DNA from: an uncultured Jannaschia sp.
Lineage (GTDB): Bacteria; Pseudomonadota; Alphaproteobacteria; Rhodobacterales; Rhodobacteraceae
Direction of reading: 5' to 3'
Length of the DNA stretch: 64,000 bases
Assembly (NCBI GenBank): GCA_947494145.1
Contig: CANLTZ010000012.1
Location: 85,851-149,850 of the forward strand
The first letter of the stretch is position 1; the number at the start of each line of letters is the position of its first letter. The notes beneath the pieces are model-generated. The model was given only the letters and a program-made list of their open reading frames with translations, was not told where the DNA came from and made no database searches. Both the position numbers and the translations under genes were made by a program. Shown here piece after piece: positions 60,185 to 64,000 of this stretch.

Positions 60185-60846
60185 CATCAAAGCAGCGGAT
60201 AGAATTTCGAGTGGGAGAGGTTGGTTTGAAAGAAGAGATTCGGCGCGACGCTGCGGAAACAGCGGCCGGGCGCGTGTTCCGCGTGTATGAACGACACTGC
60301 TTCAGGCCTGACTTGGACACGCTCCACAATTTGTTGAATGCCCTGCACAGCCTCAACGACCGGCTGCAGAAAGTGGTAGGTCGCGACCTTCACGACATCG
60401 AGGAGTTCATCGCGGTAAAGGTACTTCGCAACTTTGCGCATCATCAGGAAGAAGTCCGCTCGAACGTTCGTATTGTCCCGACACCCGCTCAAAGTGATCT
60501 AATGACAATGTGCATCGTCAGGCGTGATCAGATCGAGCGCGCTATTGCGAGCATCCATGGCAAGTGGCAGGTACCGAGCCGCGACGCTTGCGAAGCCCGT
60601 TTTCACTGGTACGGCGAGGCGATCAACATAAATCCTTGTATTTTCAACCTCGTCGTTCGTGTCTACGAACAACTGATTGCGCTCGGAATTAACCCGCCCG
60701 ATGATGACGTCAGAAGTCTAGCCACATCATACGCTTTTGAAGAAGAACAGGGACACTCGCACTACGTCGATGGCCGTCTGACAGCCCGAGCCGCAGATAT
60801 CGAGCACGTATTTTCGAAGGTGATTGCTGATCTTCCTCCACCTTGA
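60181..60846 (+). CDS. Unknown protein with HEPN-like RNxxxH motif, third gene of AbiE operon
   Basis: A 221-residue, mostly helical protein. VLRNFAHH (R83, N84, H88) fits the R-N-x3-H active-site pattern of HEPN ribonucleases, and the flanking helices agree. It is translationally coupled to the AbiEii gene. HEPN and MNT proteins often pair as toxin-antitoxin partners, so a regulatory or effector link with AbiEii is plausible; family assignment needs structure comparison. Confidence 0.6.
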   Translation: MTSKQRIEFRVGEVGLKEEIRRDAAETAAGRVFRVYERHCFRPDLDTLHNLLNALHSLNDRLQKVVGRDLHDIEEFIAVKVLRNFAHHQEEVRSNVRIVPTPAQSDLMTMCIVRRDQIERAIASIHGKWQVPSRDACEARFHWYGEAININPCIFNLVVRVYEQLIALGINPPDDDVRSLATSYAFEEEQGHSHYVDGRLTARAADIEHVFSKVIADLPPP

Positions 60847-60913
60847 AGAGCTCCGAGAGAGTGCCATGTACATGCGAGGCGACTGGTAACGAAAATTGAG
60901 CTGCTTGTTTCAG

Positions 60914-61201
60914 CTATGTTTGACTACGCATTTCGCGCCGCCGATGCGTTGGCAAAGCCTGATCGCTCGTCGCGCCAATCTCGACATAACCTCGGGCCTT
61001 TTTTTCCTTAACAAGTGCCGACATTGCCGAAACCGCCTCGATGTGTGACGTGTACCAATCCACCCGATGCCGGCCGCGTGTTCCGCGACGGCCCCAGACG
61101 CGCTCGACGCCGGCGACGTCAAATAGCCCGTCCGTCAGTTCTACGTGGTAGAAGCGATCCATGTTCACATCGGGATCGGTCCGCGCCAGGTCAATCCGCA
61201 T
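60914..61201 (-). CDS. WGR-domain protein
   Basis: A 95-residue protein that is one WGR domain: VERVWGRRGTRGRHRVDWY followed by a helix ending in KEKKARGYVEIG. WGR domains occur in PARP and DNA-damage-linked proteins and contact nucleic acid. Its ATG overlaps the WYL gene's end by 11 bp, so they act as a pair. Confidence 0.85.
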   Translation of the reverse strand: MRIDLARTDPDVNMDRFYHVELTDGLFDVAGVERVWGRRGTRGRHRVDWYTSHIEAVSAMSALVKEKKARGYVEIGATSDQALPTHRRREMRSQT

Positions 61202-62009
61202 GGTGCCCTCCCACGGTCATCGGCTGATAGTCTCGAGAAACACATTCGAGGCGCGGGTTCTCCTGATCGAGTCCCCATCGCCGCGCTGTGTAGAATTCGA
61301 GGGCCTTCCGCACACGTAGTTCGAGGCATTCTCCCTCGAAGCCGAACTCGATACGCACAACCCGCCTCTGTTGCTCCGTCAGATCGCGATGCGGTCTCAG
61401 TTTCAAGATGGCGCAGGTATTCCAGTCCACGTCCTCGGGGATGTCCGACGCCTCCCGGCGTTTGGCGAAGGACTTGGACGGATCGATCCGGGACGGGATG
61501 AAATCCCGGAAGTCCTGGCGCGTGTAGCACCAGGCTCGCACATGAAGCCGCACACCGTCCGAGGCGAAGCGGAGAGGGGCGATCCACCGGGTTTCGTGGT
61601 CCGGATCTCGCATCGATTGATAGACGATCTCGATGGCTTCACCCGCCAGCAGTGCGCGGTAGAGTGGTCTGAACGTCTTTACAGTCTGCATGCGCTGCAG
61701 GTCCGGGAGCGTCTCGATCAAGGCCCGGTCTTGCACGCCGAGAAGCTCTTCGAGCTCGTCCGTGGAAGCCCGGCCGCACAAACGGGTGAAATCGTCTGTG
61801 GTCAGATATCTTTTCGAGGAGGGGTCGTATCGCAAAGCCTCTGCGTCCGATGCCTCCAAGTAGACCTTGAAGTCCAGCGCCGCCTGCGGATTCGAGATAC
61901 CGAACCGGTCAATGAGAGAGGCACGCGTCGCCGCACCGTTCCAGAACAGCAGGCGATCAAGGTATTCGAGGCGTTCCCGCTGGGCGTGTTTGAGGTCTTC
62001 AAAGGCCAT
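61191..62009 (-). CDS. WYL-domain transcriptional regulator
   Basis: A 272-residue regulator: N-terminal winged helix (YLDRLLFWNGAATRASLIDRFGISNPQAALDF), then a WYL domain at about 125-200 (IEIVYQSMRDPDHETRWIAPLRF, LHVRAWCYTRQDFRDFIPSRI) and a C-terminal extension (WCX-like). This is the BrxR/CapW-type architecture of defence-island repressors. ATG at 62009 is preferred over the GTG two codons upstream. It is divergent from sbcD and may control it. Confidence 0.88.
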   Translation of the reverse strand: MAFEDLKHAQRERLEYLDRLLFWNGAATRASLIDRFGISNPQAALDFKVYLEASDAEALRYDPSSKRYLTTDDFTRLCGRASTDELEELLGVQDRALIETLPDLQRMQTVKTFRPLYRALLAGEAIEIVYQSMRDPDHETRWIAPLRFASDGVRLHVRAWCYTRQDFRDFIPSRIDPSKSFAKRREASDIPEDVDWNTCAILKLRPHRDLTEQQRRVVRIEFGFEGECLELRVRKALEFYTARRWGLDQENPRLECVSRDYQPMTVGGHHAD

Positions 62010-62080
62010 GGTCACTTCTACCTTGACTCCTAAAAACTGTCCATCTAAAAAATATACGTATAATAATTATTGGTGCAGAA
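62010..62080. promoter_or_regulatory. AT-rich divergent promoter between WYL regulator and sbcD
   Basis: A short AT-rich gap in otherwise GC-rich DNA with a perfect TATAAT at 62059-62064 facing sbcD, but no good -35 at 17 bp (ACTGTC at 62036-62041). TTGACT at 62023 is 30 bp away, too far to pair with it. A WYL operator could lie here. Confidence 0.5.
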
Positions 62081-63226
62081 ATGAGGGTACTTCACACTGC
62101 CGACTGGCATCTTGGAAAGACCTTGCGGGGCTTGTCGCTTCACGAGGATCAGGCCCACGTCCTCGATCAGATTTTCCGTACGGTCGTCGCAGAAGGGGTC
62201 GATCTCCTGATCGTCGCCGGGGACGTCTACGACAAGGCCTCGCCCTCGGAGGCCGCCGTCAAACTATACAGCGATTTTCTGGAACGGGTGTATCGGGACA
62301 CCGACACCGCGATCGTCGTGATCGCTGGGAACCACGATTCCGCCCAGAGGCTCGGCACCGCCTCGCGTCTCTTCGATCCTAAACGCATTCTCGTTAGAGG
62401 GCCGGTCTCGAGCGACGAGCCCCCGCTTATCCTCGACGACGGGGCAGGTCCGGTCGCGATCTCAGCTCTGCCATACGCCGAAATCTATGCCACGCGCCGC
62501 GCCTTCGCGGACGAGGCCATCCGCTCGCCCGAGGATGTGTTGCGCGCGCAGATCGGCGCGGCACGCGCACAAGTTCCCGAAGGCGCGCGCTGGATTATTG
62601 TCGCGCACGCCTTCGTCACCAACTGCCAGCCGACAGACAGCGAACGCACATTGTCGGTCGGTACAGTCGAAACCGTTCCGGCGAGCATCTTTGATGGGGC
62701 CGACTACGTGGCGCTCGGGCATCTGCACCGCCCCCAGAGCGCAGGAAACGACACGATCCGATATAGTGGTGCGCCGCTCGCCTTCGGCTTCGACGAAGCT
62801 GGCACCACAAAATCCATGACCCTCTTCGACCTGAATGCGGAAGGGCGTGTCCAGGATCTGAAACTCATAGCCTTCCATCCGCTACGTCAGGTGCGCGAGG
62901 TGCGAGGGTATCTGGCAGACCTTGTCGCCGAGGCTGAGGCGCATCCGAGTAAAGATTACATCCGTGCCATCTTACTCGATGAGGGCGCGCTGATCGAACC
63001 TGCCGCGCAGCTACGACCGCATTTCCCGAACATCTTGCAAACGTTGCGGGAGACTACCCGCGAGTTGGTGACGACGAGCGCCGGACGGGCAACGTCCAAG
63101 CTGGATGATCCAATCGGTGTGATCGGGGAGTTCCTCGAATACGTGCGCGGGGAGGGCGCGTCGGAAACGGAGCTTGGTGTGACCAAAGCCGTGCTCGACG
63201 GACCTGTCATGGAGGAGGTTGAATGA
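62081..63226 (+). CDS. sbcD: Exonuclease subunit SbcD (Mre11-like)
   Basis: A 381-residue metallophosphoesterase. Motifs in order are HTADWHLGKTLRG, VAGDVYDKASPS, IAGNHDSAQRLG, VAHAFVTNC and ALGHLHRPQ. With SbcC it opens hairpins and trims DNA ends. Here SbcC is broken, so activity would be altered unless another copy exists. The stop overlaps the sbcC start (ATGA). Confidence 0.95.
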   Translation: MRVLHTADWHLGKTLRGLSLHEDQAHVLDQIFRTVVAEGVDLLIVAGDVYDKASPSEAAVKLYSDFLERVYRDTDTAIVVIAGNHDSAQRLGTASRLFDPKRILVRGPVSSDEPPLILDDGAGPVAISALPYAEIYATRRAFADEAIRSPEDVLRAQIGAARAQVPEGARWIIVAHAFVTNCQPTDSERTLSVGTVETVPASIFDGADYVALGHLHRPQSAGNDTIRYSGAPLAFGFDEAGTTKSMTLFDLNAEGRVQDLKLIAFHPLRQVREVRGYLADLVAEAEAHPSKDYIRAILLDEGALIEPAAQLRPHFPNILQTLRETTRELVTTSAGRATSKLDDPIGVIGEFLEYVRGEGASETELGVTKAVLDGPVMEEVE

Positions 63227-63927
63227 AGCCGATCCGCCTGACCATGACCGCGTTCGGACCCTACACCGGGACCGAGGTCGTCGATTTCTCCGCGCTCGAG
63301 GCGAGCATCTTCGGGATCTATGGCGAGACCGGCGCGGGCAAGACAACGATCTTCGATGGCATCTCCTTCGCGCTCTTCGGCCAATCCTCCGGCGCGGAAC
63401 GGGCTCCCGAAGACATGGTGTGTCATCACGCCCATGCCACCGATCTCACGCGCGTCGAACTCGTCTTCGATCTGGGATCTGAACGTTATGTTGTCTGGCG
63501 GATCCCGCCCCAACAGCGGGCTGCGCGCCGCGGGTCCGGCACGACGACTCAATCGCATGAGGCATATCTGTTCCGCGCGACCGGCATGGCGCTCGAGGAC
63601 ATCACCGAGGACAACGCGGGCGAGATACTCGCTGAGAAGAAGGTTGGTCTGGTCGATGCGAGGATTGAGGAACTCCTCGGATACAACGCGAGACAGTTCC
63701 GTCAGATCATCCTGCTCCCACAAGGCGATTTCCGCCGCGTCCTGACGGCCAGCTCCGACGAACGGTCGCCCATCCTTAAGCAGCTATTCGACGTCGGACT
63801 TTATGAGACCTTCGTTGCCCAGATGAAGACGAGGGCGGCAACGCTCGCCCGACGGATCAGTGACGAAAGAATCCGGCGATCGACCCTGCTCGGCGACCAG
63901 ACCGAAGGGCAGCTGGACGAGACTTGA
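63223..63927 (+). pseudogene. sbcC: SbcC/Rad50, N-terminal fragment truncated by IS
   Basis: Only about 234 of the usual 1000 or more residues remain. The N-terminal ATPase half is intact: Walker A GETGAGKTTIFDGISFALFG near residue 35, the LVDARIEELLGYNARQFRQIILLPQGDFRRVL segment and the start of the coiled coil. The frame ends at a TGA (63925-63927) that is the first three bases of an IS3-like terminal repeat. The lost coiled coil and signature/Walker B half make the product non-functional. Confidence 0.9.
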
Positions 63928-64000
63928 ACCGCGCCGGGTTTGCCGGAGGCTCCAACTCCTGAGTAGGATGGAGCATCATGAGCAAGACGACGAACAAGTA
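63925..64000 (+). mobile_element. IS3-family insertion, left end (partial)
   Basis: The sequence TGAACCGCGCCGGGTTTGCC starting at 63925 looks like an IS3-type terminal inverted repeat, and a reading frame beginning MSKTTNK starts at 63978, as in IS3 OrfA transposases. The element runs beyond the window, so the other end, the frameshift ORF and the target duplication cannot be checked here. Confidence 0.75.

Noticed and set aside
62023..62064. TTGACT with TATAAT as one sigma-70 promoter for sbcD
   Set aside because: The spacer is 30 bp, too long for a standard promoter; only the TATAAT is kept as a candidate.

Overview
The window is high-GC DNA with the gene content and codon style of an alphaproteobacterium, most likely a Rhodobacteraceae/Roseobacteraceae member. 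Evidence is the repABC replication operon, RTX secretion-type proteins, a BLUF photoreceptor, a DUF1403/ScpB pair and many ATGA/TGATG-coupled operons. Because it carries repABC (40.1-43.4 kb), the replicon is most likely a plasmid or chromid rather than the main chromosome.

Layout. (1) 0-0.8 kb: end of an AAA ATPase. (2) 1.2-9.4 kb, minus strand: a nine-gene operon with creatininase, a 2OG-Fe(II) dioxygenase, two flavodoxin-fold reductases, an FAD oxidase, a cytosine-deaminase-like amidohydrolase and an ABC importer; it looks like uptake and breakdown of a nitrogen heterocycle. (3) 9.6-14.4 kb, plus: RidA, alpha/beta hydrolase, a degenerate HD-GYP/LuxR regulator, a periplasmic protein, a b-type cytochrome and a Tat-exported molybdo-oxidoreductase; two nearly identical dyads precede two of the transcription units. 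(4) 14.4-21.7 kb: an RTX repeat protein, an OmpR/histidine-kinase pair and a 1188-residue RTX/pectate-lyase-like protein. (5) 21.8-24.1 kb: cupin, flavin amine oxidase, TetR. (6) 24.4-30.2 kb: XRE regulator with a LOV-like protein lacking the photoactive Cys, then Ser/Thr kinase, PP2C phosphatase, three small proteins and a BLUF protein. (7) 30.4-40.0 kb: LacI regulator with a 20-bp palindromic operator, two GH31 glycosidases and a MalFGK-type ABC importer. (8) 40.1-43.5 kb: repABC with three copies of a partition palindrome and an antisense RNA. (9) 43.8-48.1 kb: methyltransferase, GtrA, a polytopic membrane protein and a GT2 glycosyltransferase, probably a surface-glycan module.

(10) 48.6-64 kb is an accessory, defence-rich island. 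After DUF1403-ScpB comes a seven-gene minus-strand operon (58.4 to 50.2 kb) running sigma-like protein, HTH-like protein, ImmA/IrrE-UvrD-nuclease fusion, Ub-Ub-E2 fusion, JAB-E1 fusion, DUF6527 and CoiA-like nuclease: a bacterial ubiquitin-like conjugation system joined to a protease/helicase module. Divergent from it is an AbiE-type toxin-antitoxin operon with a third gene carrying a HEPN-like motif, then a WGR/WYL pair divergent from sbcDC, whose sbcC is cut by an IS3-like element at the right edge.

The best candidate for an undescribed system is the ubiquitin-like operon with its sigma/HTH/ImmA-UvrD front half. The photoreceptor/kinase/phosphatase cluster at 24.4-30.2 kb is second.
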